Positions 1 through 5,668 of a stretch of DNA of 5,686 bases are shown one piece after another (positions within the stretch are counted from its first letter, which is position 1; each line of letters begins with the position of its first letter). Source of the DNA: Candidatus Latescibacter anaerobius SCGC AAA252-E07 (GTDB lineage Bacteria > Latescibacterota > Latescibacteria > Latescibacterales > Latescibacteraceae); the NCBI GenBank assembly GCA_000403035.1, contig AQSL01000110.1, positions 12,396-18,081 on the forward strand, written 5' to 3'. Below the pieces are notes generated by a model, which saw nothing but the letters and a program-made list of their open reading frames with translations, had not been told where the DNA came from and ran no database searches. A program made the position numbers and the translations under genes.

Positions 1-1448
1 ATATCGTAATAACTGCCAAACATCACGATGGCTTTGCGATGTATCATTCGAAGGTTACACCTTACAATATTGTCGATTGGACTCCGTTTAACCGTGATCC
101 GTTGAAAGAATTGTCTCAAGCCTGCGCCGAGGAAGGAATCACGTTTTGTTTTTATTATTCTCATCGTGAGGACTGGGATCATCCCGGCGCCTATGGAAAT
201 GGCTGGGACTATGAAAATGACTGGAAAGAATCCTACTTTGTTCCCGGTATTTTTGAAAACTATCTGGAAGAGAAAGCAAAACCGCAGCTCCGCGAATTGC
301 TGAGCAATTATGGTCCGGTTGGTTTGGTATGGTTCGATAGAGGGATATATACACCTCAGCAGGGAAGAGAATTTGTCCGGATCGTCAGCGAACTCCAGCC
401 GGATTGTCTCGTGAATAGCCGGGTTGGTAATTATCATCAAGAATCGATCGGAGATTATCAAAGTATGAACGACAATGGTATGCCGATAGGCGGCATCGAG
501 GAATACTGGGAAACCCCGCAAACGCTCAATGAAACATGGGGATACAGTAAATTCGATACTCGCTGGAAATCACCCGAAACGGTTATCCGGCGTCTGATAG
601 AAATTGTGAGTTGCGGCGGGAATTACTTGCTGAATGTTGGGCCGACAGGTGAAGGTGAAATTCCTGAAGCTTCCGTCAATGTCCTTATCTCGGCGGGACA
701 ATGGGTACATCGGAATGCTGAAAGTATTTATGGTACTTCTGCAAGTCCATTTCCAAAATTACCTTTTGGATACTGTACGGTTAAGGGCAAAAATATATAT
801 CTCCACATCCGGGATTGGCCCAAAGATAGGATGGTATCTGTACCCGGTCTGCGAAGTACAGTCAATTCAGCTTATTTATTGCTCGATAAAAAAAGAAAAC
901 TACCCGTGAACAAATCAGGAAATCGTACATATATAACGTTGCCCACGGAACCGCTTGACCATCCCATTACGGTTCTTGTTCTCGAAATCGATGGTCGGCT
1001 TGAAGTCGATCCGCCGATAGTACAACAAGATAATGACGGCACGATCGAATTAAGTTATCTCACTGCTCTTACCGGTGGGAAAACAGTGAAACGATTTAAC
1101 GTTATGGCAAGGTTTCATATTTCAAAATGGACAGGGCCGGAAGATACCGTAACCTGGCATTTTACCGTTCAAAAAACGGGCACATTCACCGTGAATGTTA
1201 CCTACGCAGCGAACAGGGAATGGGAGGGAAAAAACTATATTATTTCTGTCGGCACCGACTCTATCGAGACGTCTGTCAAATCCACCGGTGACTGGTATGA
1301 GTATCAGACATTCACTGCAGGAACCATTACGATAGCGAAACCCGGAGAGTATCACCTGACTATCCGTCCGCAAGAATCGTCAGAACAGTATCTGATGTAT
1401 TTACGTTCTCTTACTCTGAAACCGGGTGCCGGCTCAGAGAATAAATAA
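1..1448 (+). CDS. Alpha-L-fucosidase, GH29 family, 5'-truncated by the window edge
   Basis: Retaining exo-glycosidase expected to remove terminal alpha-L-fucose from glycans, probably outside the cytoplasm; the N-terminus and any signal peptide lie off the left edge. The reading frame is open from base 3 and starts with ITAKHHDGFAMYHS, a hallmark GH29 block, so the ATG at 39 is internal. Numbering from that Met: the predicted catalytic nucleophile is D100 in GLVWFDRG (codon 336-338). NSR at 126-128, EEYWETPQT near 154-162, the WGY that follows, and GGNYLLNVGPTGEG near 193-206 are all family blocks. Residues about 235-320 look like the usual small beta domain after the barrel. Residues about 330-463 resemble a C-terminal galactose-binding-like beta-sandwich often attached to such enzymes. 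The general acid/base cannot be named from sequence alone. The gene ends in TAA and is followed by a 207-base AT-rich gap, so it is probably not in the same transcript as the next genes. The family call is firm; the exact linkage specificity is unknown. Confidence 0.93.
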   Translation, partial: IVITAKHHDGFAMYHSKVTPYNIVDWTPFNRDPLKELSQACAEEGITFCFYYSHREDWDHPGAYGNGWDYENDWKESYFVPGIFENYLEEKAKPQLRELLSNYGPVGLVWFDRGIYTPQQGREFVRIVSELQPDCLVNSRVGNYHQESIGDYQSMNDNGMPIGGIEEYWETPQTLNETWGYSKFDTRWKSPETVIRRLIEIVSCGGNYLLNVGPTGEGEIPEASVNVLISAGQWVHRNAESIYGTSASPFPKLPFGYCTVKGKNIYLHIRDWPKDRMVSVPGLRSTVNSAYLLLDKKRKLPVNKSGNRTYITLPTEPLDHPITVLVLEIDGRLEVDPPIVQQDNDGTIELSYLTALTGGKTVKRFNVMARFHISKWTGPEDTVTWHFTVQKTGTFTVNVTYAANREWEGKNYIISVGTDSIETSVKSTGDWYEYQTFTAGTITIAKPGEYHLTIRPQESSEQYLMYLRSLTLKPGAGSENK

Positions 1449-1470
1449 TACTATGTAATCTATAAAATCC

Positions 1471-1489
1471 CGAATTCTTTTGAGAATCG
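1471..1489. other. Weak hairpin just after the fucosidase stop
   Basis: CGAATTCT (1471-1478) can pair with AGAATCG (1483-1489) around a TTTG loop, with one bulged A, giving about 7 base pairs. It lies 23 bases after the TAA. No uninterrupted T-run follows directly, only a T/A-rich stretch (TTATTATTTT), so it is at best a poor intrinsic terminator. Confidence 0.25.
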
Positions 1490-1578
1490 AACGAACTTAT
1501 TATTTTATGATAAAAAAAAGAAATGGTTACTCTTTTTCGAAAACAGCCGTAAAAAAAATTGATCCTACAGGAAGAAAA

Positions 1579-1599
1579 AACCCGGATATTTTTCCGGTT
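1579..1599. terminator. Possible weak terminator hairpin in the 1449-1655 spacer
   Basis: AACCCGGA (1579-1586) pairs with TCCGGTT (1593-1599) around a T-rich loop, with one bulged C. It is preceded by an A-rich stretch and followed by AATTTGAAT rather than a T-tract on the plus strand. The A-rich stretch upstream would form a U-tract for transcripts on the minus strand, but no minus-strand gene ends here. It could mark the end of the fucosidase transcript or sit in the leader of the following operon. The rest of this spacer is AT-rich and holds no gene I can support. Confidence 0.3.
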
Positions 1600-1626
1600 A
1601 ATTTGAATAATGCTAATACTATCAAA

Positions 1627-1636
1627 AAACGTTTAT
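1627..1636. promoter_or_regulatory. LacI/GalR-type operator-like site before the tandem pair
   Basis: AAACGTTTAT contains the perfect palindrome AAACGTTT centred on CG, which is the core of many LacI/GalR-family operators (typical form TGTAAACGTTTACA). It ends 19 bases before the ATG at 1656, so a bound repressor would cover the promoter-proximal leader. A near copy, AAACGCTTAT, lies in the leader of the epimerase gene at 5420-5429. No convincing -35/-10 pair could be fixed. The site is visible; its regulatory role is inferred. Confidence 0.3.
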
Positions 1637-1644
1637 TAACACAT

Positions 1645-1650
1645 CGGGGG
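1645..1650 (+). promoter_or_regulatory. Shine-Dalgarno-like G-run for the upstream TIM-barrel gene
   Basis: CGGGGG followed by TAAAA and ATG at 1656 gives 5-base spacing. It is a weaker anti-16S match than the GGAGGT in front of the second copy, so the two copies may be translated at different rates. It supports the Met at 1656 over the in-frame Met at 1668. Confidence 0.5.
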
Positions 1651-1655
1651 TAAAA

Positions 1656-2657
1656 ATGCTTTCTAAGATGACACGACGCCGTTTTATCGGCGCTGGAGCT
1701 GCAGCAACGGGAGGTCTTGCAGGTATGAGCGTCACAAAATCAGCCCATGCATGGTCCCCGGGACCGGATGAGAACCTTGTGCGCGATTTAAAGCCGGGCT
1801 CGACACCTATTCGTCTCGGAGGACATCTGAGGCAGCTTGAAAACGAAAGCCTGACCGAAATGGTTGAAAAAATCAGGGAAGGCGGCGTTACCGGTGTGAA
1901 GACCTTACCTGAACCATGGAACTCAATGAACGATTCGGAACTTACCGAACTGAGGGATGCGCTAAAAAAATACGATGTGGTTGTTTTTGAGGTCGGCGGC
2001 TATACGAATATGATACATCCCGATAGGGCAGTCCGTCAGAAAAACCTCAAGCACCTTGCAACCTGCATCGAGACTGCTGATAAGATTAACTGCCCCATGG
2101 TTGGAACAATATCCGGGAGCTGCGATCCGGTCAATTTCTTTAATGTCCACCCTGATAACTGGACAGAACAGACATGGAGACTGCTCGTTGCCAGCATGAA
2201 ACAGGTGCTCCGGGATACCTCAGGCATGAAAGCTTCCATCGGCATGGAAGCGCAGGTAACTACCAACATTGACGGGCCTAAAGCGAACAAGCGGCTTTTG
2301 GATGATGTGGTTGATCCGCGCTGCGCAGTCAATCTCGATCCGGTCAACATGATTCACCTGTATAACTACTTCCACACGACCGAGCTTATTAACGAATGTT
2401 TCGACCTTCTCGGTGAAAACATCCTGGGCTGCTATGCAAAGGATACCTACATATGGCCGGATAAGCAGACGGTTCACGTGCAGGAGGTCTGTACCGGGAG
2501 AGGTGTGATGGATTATGAAACGTACCTGGTGAGACTGAGCAGAATGAAGTGGTCCCGGACGCTCCTTCCGGAACATATTCCGCAAGACCAGTACCCCGAG
2601 GCATATGCATATATCAGAAAAATGGCGGAGAAAGTTGGAGTAAAGATTTACAGGTGA
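1656..2657 (+). CDS. Exported sugar isomerase/epimerase-like TIM-barrel protein, copy A (metal-ligand His replaced)
   Basis: Predicted Tat-exported protein of the xylose isomerase-like/AP endonuclease 2 TIM-barrel superfamily; substrate unknown. The signal peptide has TRRRFIG (6-12), a small-residue Ala/Gly-rich core, and AHA (30-32) as a signal peptidase I site, so the mature protein should start at W33. By motif, the metal ligands would be E198 (MEAQ), D228 (NLDPVN), residue 260, and E306 (PEH). H274 and the GRGVMDYE block (281-288) match the later part of an endonuclease IV-like site. Residue 260 lies in GCYAKD (Tyr codon TAT at 2433-2435), whereas copy B and the usual HxKD motif have His. 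Residues 81-85 (VKTLP) also differ fully from copy B (AHANV). The frame is intact and most of the sequence looks constrained, so it is not a decayed gene. The start at 1656 is supported because MLSKM is kept in both copies despite synonymous changes. It may be catalytically altered, a non-catalytic partner, or an active enzyme with a different metal site. Confidence 0.85.
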   Translation: MLSKMTRRRFIGAGAAATGGLAGMSVTKSAHAWSPGPDENLVRDLKPGSTPIRLGGHLRQLENESLTEMVEKIREGGVTGVKTLPEPWNSMNDSELTELRDALKKYDVVVFEVGGYTNMIHPDRAVRQKNLKHLATCIETADKINCPMVGTISGSCDPVNFFNVHPDNWTEQTWRLLVASMKQVLRDTSGMKASIGMEAQVTTNIDGPKANKRLLDDVVDPRCAVNLDPVNMIHLYNYFHTTELINECFDLLGENILGCYAKDTYIWPDKQTVHVQEVCTGRGVMDYETYLVRLSRMKWSRTLLPEHIPQDQYPEAYAYIRKMAEKVGVKIYR

Positions 2658-2700
2658 GAATGAGGAGCTAAAATCAGTTTAAATCCATTAAACGTAGTTT

Positions 2701-2706
2701 GGAGGT
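2701..2706 (+). promoter_or_regulatory. Strong Shine-Dalgarno of copy B
   Basis: GGAGGT lies 6 bases before the ATG at 2713 and fixes that start. The 55-base gap after copy A holds no hairpin with a T-run, which fits co-transcription of the pair with independent translation initiation. A second GAGGAG at about 2663 has no start codon at a useful distance and may be a leftover site. Confidence 0.7.
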
Positions 2707-2712
2707 TAAAAA

Positions 2713-3714
2713 ATGTTGAGTAAGATGACACGGCGCCGTTTTATCGGCGCTGGAGCTGCAGCAACGGGAGGTCTCGCAGGTATGAGCGTCACAAAATCCG
2801 CCCATGCATGGTCCCCGGGTCCGGATGAGAACCTGAAACGCAATTTAAAGCCGGGTTCAACACCTATACGGCTCGGAGGATATTTGACACCGCTTGAAAA
2901 CAAGAGTCCGACAGAAATGGTCAAGAAACTAAGGGATGACGGTTTCACCGGCGCACATGCAAACGTGGAACCATGGAATTCAATGAAAGATTCCGACCTG
3001 AGAGAGCTGCAGGCGGCTCTCAAAAAATACGATGTGTATATTTTTCAGGTCGGGAGCTATACCAATATGATTCATCCCGATAAAGCGACCCGTCAGGAAA
3101 ACCTGAAAAACCTTGCAAAGGCAATCGAAGCCGCCGACAAGCTTTTCTGCCCATCGGTCACAACCATTTCGGGAAGCTGTGATCCGGTCAATTTTTACAA
3201 TGTCCATCCCGATAACTGGACGGAAAAAATCTGGAAACTTCTCGTCGGCAGCATCCGGCAGGTTCACCGTGATACCGCAGGCATGAAAGCGGGCATCTGC
3301 ATCGAGGCACAGGTTACCACGAACATTGACGGCCCAAAAGCGCACAGGCGGCTTTTAGATGATGTGGCCGATCCGCGCTGCGGAGTCAATCTCGATCCGG
3401 TCAACATGGTTCACCTGTATAACTACTTCCACACGACCGAGCTTATCAACGAATGCTTTGACCTGCTCGGAGAGAGCATTCTGGGATGTCATGCCAAGGA
3501 TACGTATATCTGGCCGGACAAGCAGACGGTACACGTTCAGGAGGTCTGTTCCGGCAGGGGTGTTCTGGATTACGAAACTTTTTTTGTGAGAATGAGCAAG
3601 ATGAAATGGCCGCGGACTTTAATGCCCGAACATATACCGGCTGACCAGTTTGTCGAGGCATATGCGTATATCAGAAAAATGGCGAAGAAGGCGGGAGTAA
3701 AATTTTACGAGTGA
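2713..3714 (+). CDS. Exported sugar isomerase/epimerase-like TIM-barrel protein, copy B (canonical metal site)
   Basis: Tandem paralogue of the preceding gene, of the same length and with the same Tat signal (TRRRFIG at 6-12, AHA cleavage site at 30-32). It keeps the full set of predicted metal ligands of the xylose isomerase-like/AP endonuclease 2 fold: E198 (IEAQ), D228 (NLDPVN), H260 in GCHAKD (codon CAT at 3490-3492) and E306 (PEH). H274 and SGRGVLDYE (280-288) follow. H82 in GAHANVEPWN, absent from copy A, may also face the active site. Family-specific blocks shared with copy A include SGSCDPVNF (153-161), NVHPDNWTE (163-171) and QVTTNIDGPKA (200-210). The expected chemistry is metal-assisted keto-aldose isomerisation or epimerisation of a sugar, but the substrate cannot be read from sequence, and a lyase or hydrolase role in the same fold is possible. 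It is probably co-transcribed with copy A. Export of such a protein by Tat fits a protein folded around its metal before translocation. Confidence 0.88.
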   Translation: MLSKMTRRRFIGAGAAATGGLAGMSVTKSAHAWSPGPDENLKRNLKPGSTPIRLGGYLTPLENKSPTEMVKKLRDDGFTGAHANVEPWNSMKDSDLRELQAALKKYDVYIFQVGSYTNMIHPDKATRQENLKNLAKAIEAADKLFCPSVTTISGSCDPVNFYNVHPDNWTEKIWKLLVGSIRQVHRDTAGMKAGICIEAQVTTNIDGPKAHRRLLDDVADPRCGVNLDPVNMVHLYNYFHTTELINECFDLLGESILGCHAKDTYIWPDKQTVHVQEVCSGRGVLDYETFFVRMSKMKWPRTLMPEHIPADQFVEAYAYIRKMAKKAGVKFYE

Positions 3715-3789
3715 TGGTACATTCTACGCATCTTGATTTACCTCACCGTTTACAGTATGTATCCGACCTGTATCATTACGTTTTAGGAG

Positions 3790-3815
3790 GGCGGTGAAAA
3801 GTCTTTTCACGCGCC
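3790..3815. terminator. Perfect short palindrome after copy B, possible terminator or operator
   Basis: GTGAAAAG (3794-3801), a central T, and CTTTTCAC (3803-3810) form a perfect 17-base palindrome. It extends outward with GGCG (3790-3793) against CGCC (3812-3815), with one bulged G at 3811. As RNA, the middle 3-5 bases would form the loop. It lies about 75 bases after the stop of copy B. No T-run follows, so a classical intrinsic terminator is doubtful. A dyad this tight could equally be a protein-binding site. Confidence 0.4.
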
Positions 3816-3840
3816 CCGGTTTGTAATATGTGACTGTGGT

Positions 3841-3960
3841 GCTGTCAAGGGCAAGACAAGCCGGCCTTACATAAAATATATTGTTTATAATTGGCTTATC
3901 ACATGTAATACATTCGCATTATTCTTGTATATTTTCCTTTACAGGCCGGCCCTTGACAGC
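3841..3960. repeat. Interrupted 17-bp inverted repeat around an AT-rich core
   Basis: The right arm GGCCGGCCCTTGACAGC (3944-3960) is the exact reverse complement of two left blocks, GCTGTCAAGGG (3841-3851) and CCGGCC (3861-3866). These are separated by a 9-base insert, CAAGACAAG. The 77-base centre is strongly AT-rich, with further weak complementarity (AAAATATA against TATATTTT) next to the arms. It has no coding capacity. It could be a small non-autonomous mobile element (MITE-like), a dispersed extragenic palindrome, or a structured 3' region shared by both converging transcripts. I see no clear target-site duplication. Confidence 0.6.
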
Positions 3961-4032
3961 TCATTATCCCGAAAGGATCCGTTTTTTACCAGACTTTTAG
4001 AAATCCGAAAGGGCAAAAAAATGTAATCTTCC

Positions 4033-5364
4033 TTATGCAAACAGTTCCGAAACCCTGCCGCCGCGAGCTATCATCCTGTCAAGACTCATGAGGTTGAGCA
4101 TGAGGTGACGGGGATGGTGATAATTGCCGACACGGTCGTAATGTTCCTCAAACGTTACTTTTCTGTCGGCATAAAGTATCCAGATAGGGTAGCCATACTG
4201 CTTGAGCGGGAATTTATCCAGGACATAGGTATACTCCCGTGTGAACCAGTCCTTTGCCCATTGCGCGCCGGCATGTTCAACGGTGAACATGGTTCCGATA
4301 AGAACTTCTTCCTGAAGCCAGAGATACTTTCCGACATTCCAAATATTTTTATCCACATGTTGCAGTTCACCCAAAAACCCCCCGTAGACATCATCCCAGA
4401 ATACCTCGCAGGAGCGTTTTAAAATCTCGCCTGCCCTTTCAAAGAGAGCCTTGTCTTTCCGCCGGGCAGCCTCGAACATCACCATCCACATGGTTTCGAT
4501 GCCGTGACCGGTTGCAATCTGCCCGTGATCGTTCTCAATACGGGTAAGGTCATGGTTGACATACTCGTTGATGAGCCCATACTCGGGATTATAGTGGTAA
4601 TTCATGACCGCATCCACACATCGTTCCGCAAGCGCTTCAATATCCGGGTCAGGACGTTTTTCAAGCATTTGTGTCGCAAGTCTCAGGAGCACAAACCAGT
4701 GGCCGGCTATTCTCGGCCGTATAACCGCAGGCGCTGTCTCGGTTGCGGGCAGATTGGAGTAGTCCGGCCTGTTGTCGTAGATATCCACACACTTGAGCAT
4801 AATTTCTTTCGCCATATCCCACCATGTTTCTTCACCGGATGCTTCGGAATACTCCTGGAGACCATTGGCTGCGAATATATCGCCGTATAAATTGACCTCC
4901 GTTCCGCCCATGGGCTTCCCTTCCCGTGTGAACCCGACAGGCCAGAACTCTTTGCCGGAAGGTTTGCCTTTCAGAACGAACTCGACCGATTTGCGCGCAA
5001 CTTCCAGATATTCCGGGTTGGAATCCACATTGTTATAGAGGAAAGAATACACCCATATCCCGCGGCCCTCGAACCAGGTTCTTTTGTTCTTCGTAATAGT
5101 GGTGCCGTCACGGTCGGTATTGCACATAAAACCGCCGTATTCATGGTCGATCACATATGTATCCAGAAACGGCAAAAAATCATCAAAGAGATCATAATGG
5201 TACCGTGCTCTGAGTTCTTCTAAAGTCATTCCCCCGAGTTTACCGATAGTTGAACCCGATCGATTTTTTTTGACGGTCTCAATATTTTCGATTTTACAGC
5301 CGCCCGCCGTTGAAAGTACTGCTGCTGCTCCTGCAGATGTACCCAGAAACGCCCGTCTTTTCAT
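4033..5364 (-). CDS. Exported AGE/cellobiose 2-epimerase-family protein, probable Tat lipoprotein
   Basis: Predicted sugar 2-epimerase or aldose-ketose isomerase of the N-acylglucosamine 2-epimerase superfamily ((alpha/alpha)6 barrel), acting outside the cytoplasm. The N-terminus has RRAFLG (3-8), an Ala-rich core, and STAGGC with C23 as a possible lipid-modified cysteine; the residue at -3 is Ala rather than Leu, so the lipobox is imperfect. Family blocks run in order: EGRGIW with R101, NLYGDIFAANGL near 158-169, AGHWFVLL with H221, TGHGIETMW with H287 (codon 4504-4506), KYLWLQEE at 346-353, and NYHHPRH at 414-420. H287 and H416 (HxxR spacing) match the two catalytic histidines described for cellobiose 2-epimerase and AGE. 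At 443 residues it is a normal catalytic domain plus a signal and a short linker (24-45). The gene is convergent with the TIM-barrel pair and has its own leader with an operator-like site. Which sugar it converts (mannose/glucose, cellobiose or N-acylglucosamine type) is not decidable here. Confidence 0.87.
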   Translation of the reverse strand: MKRRAFLGTSAGAAAVLSTAGGCKIENIETVKKNRSGSTIGKLGGMTLEELRARYHYDLFDDFLPFLDTYVIDHEYGGFMCNTDRDGTTITKNKRTWFEGRGIWVYSFLYNNVDSNPEYLEVARKSVEFVLKGKPSGKEFWPVGFTREGKPMGGTEVNLYGDIFAANGLQEYSEASGEETWWDMAKEIMLKCVDIYDNRPDYSNLPATETAPAVIRPRIAGHWFVLLRLATQMLEKRPDPDIEALAERCVDAVMNYHYNPEYGLINEYVNHDLTRIENDHGQIATGHGIETMWMVMFEAARRKDKALFERAGEILKRSCEVFWDDVYGGFLGELQHVDKNIWNVGKYLWLQEEVLIGTMFTVEHAGAQWAKDWFTREYTYVLDKFPLKQYGYPIWILYADRKVTFEEHYDRVGNYHHPRHLMLNLMSLDRMIARGGRVSELFA

Positions 5365-5369
5365 GGTAT

Positions 5370-5374
5370 CCTCC
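5370..5374 (-). promoter_or_regulatory. Shine-Dalgarno of the epimerase gene
   Basis: CCTCC on the plus strand reads GGAGG on the coding strand, 5 bases before the ATG at 5364. It supports this start, which also gives an intact twin-arginine signal four codons in. Confidence 0.75.
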
Positions 5375-5419
5375 GGTATGATATGAATGAAAACTTTTTG
5401 GCATCGATAATTTTAAAGT

Positions 5420-5429
5420 AAACGCTTAT
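5420..5429. promoter_or_regulatory. LacI/GalR-type operator-like site before the epimerase gene
   Basis: AAACGCTTAT (within the imperfect dyad TAAACGCTTA, 5419-5428) lies 55 bases upstream of the epimerase start. It differs at one base from the AAACGTTTAT before the tandem TIM-barrel genes. It agrees with 12 of 14 positions of the generic catabolite-type consensus TGWAANCGNTNWCA. Shared control by one LacI-family regulator is an inference; no regulator gene is in the window. Confidence 0.3.
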
Positions 5430-5494
5430 ATATTTAAAACAGCAAACATGCAGAAATTAACAAACAGACAGTTTTTAAGTAGTTGTTTTTTAAT

Positions 5495-5607
5495 AACTCA
5501 CCCCCTCGTTCCCCCTCTCTTGAAAAGAGAGGGGGATGACCACCCTGCCTAAATTTCCCTTCTCTTGCCAAGAGAAGGGATTATGGGATGAGTTCGGGAG
5601 TGGGGTG
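5495..5607. repeat. Double-hairpin extragenic repeat element
   Basis: Two perfect 11-bp hairpins stand in tandem. The first is CCCCCTCTCTT (5511-5521), loop GAA, AAGAGAGGGGG (5525-5535). The second is TCCCTTCTCTT (5556-5566), loop GCC, AAGAGAAGGGA (5570-5580). The two stems are related in sequence. They are enclosed by outer complementary ends: CACCCC plus CTC (5499-5507) against GAG-T-GGGGTG (5598-5607), or alternatively AACTCA (5495-5500) against TGAGTT (5589-5594). The element could fold into a branched structure on either strand. It lacks a T-tract and an ORF. It looks like a dispersed extragenic palindromic repeat or a degenerate MITE. Confidence 0.65.
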
Positions 5608-5668
5608 GTGGAAAAAGCTGTTCTAACTTTATAAGCCTTTTAAAGTATTTTGTCTTATTCAATAATAA

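Larger units (their letters stand above)
1656..3714 (+). repeat. Tandem gene duplication (two 333-codon copies)
   Basis: Two copies, 1656-2657 and 2713-3714, with an offset of 1057 bases. They align end to end without a gap at about 79% protein identity (71 differences by hand count). Similarity is uneven. Codons 1-41 differ at nine synonymous bases and nowhere else. A 62-base patch (2328-2389 versus 3385-3446) has one mismatch. Residues 71-150 and 280-333 carry most of the changes. The spacer between the copies is not part of the duplicated alignment. Confidence 0.9.
3715..4032. other. Noncoding spacer between convergent genes
   Basis: A 318-base stretch between the stop of copy B and the minus-strand stop of the epimerase gene. 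It holds no gene I can support. It contains a short perfect palindrome (3794-3810) and a long interrupted inverted repeat (3841-3960), listed separately. A short direct repeat, CCGAAAGG, occurs at about 3969 and 4005. Run-off transcripts from both sides meet here, so either structure could end transcription, but neither is followed by a clean T-tract. Confidence 0.7.

Noticed and set aside
39..41. ATG at 39 as the true fucosidase start
   Set aside because: The frame is open to base 3 and encodes the conserved ITAKHHDGFA block, which lies inside the GH29 catalytic domain, so the gene starts outside the window.
139..354. Short minus-strand frame opposite the fucosidase
   Set aside because: It is low-complexity and antisense to conserved GH29 coding sequence, so it is a shadow frame.
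1600..1655. Sigma70 promoter before the tandem pair
   Set aside because: TTGAAT and several TAATAC/TACTAT-like words are present, but no pair has proper 16-18 base spacing, and AT-rich sequence gives many chance matches.
2220..2585. Minus-strand open frames of 121 codons opposite copy A, with a similar one at 2980-3345 opposite copy B
   Set aside because: Open frames opposite both copies are expected because the copies share sequence and codon bias; the proteins show no domain and lie antisense to real genes.
1656..2657. Copy A as a pseudogene
   Set aside because: The frame is full length with no indels, the signal is intact and most family blocks are kept; one lost ligand does not indicate decay.
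4504..4890. Plus-strand 128-codon open frame inside the epimerase gene
   Set aside because: It is fully antisense to a well-supported AGE-family gene, has no recognisable motifs, and has no ribosome site I could find.
5511..5580. CRISPR array made of the two related palindromes
   Set aside because: There are only two non-identical units 45 bases apart, with no spacer-repeat periodicity and no cas gene in view.
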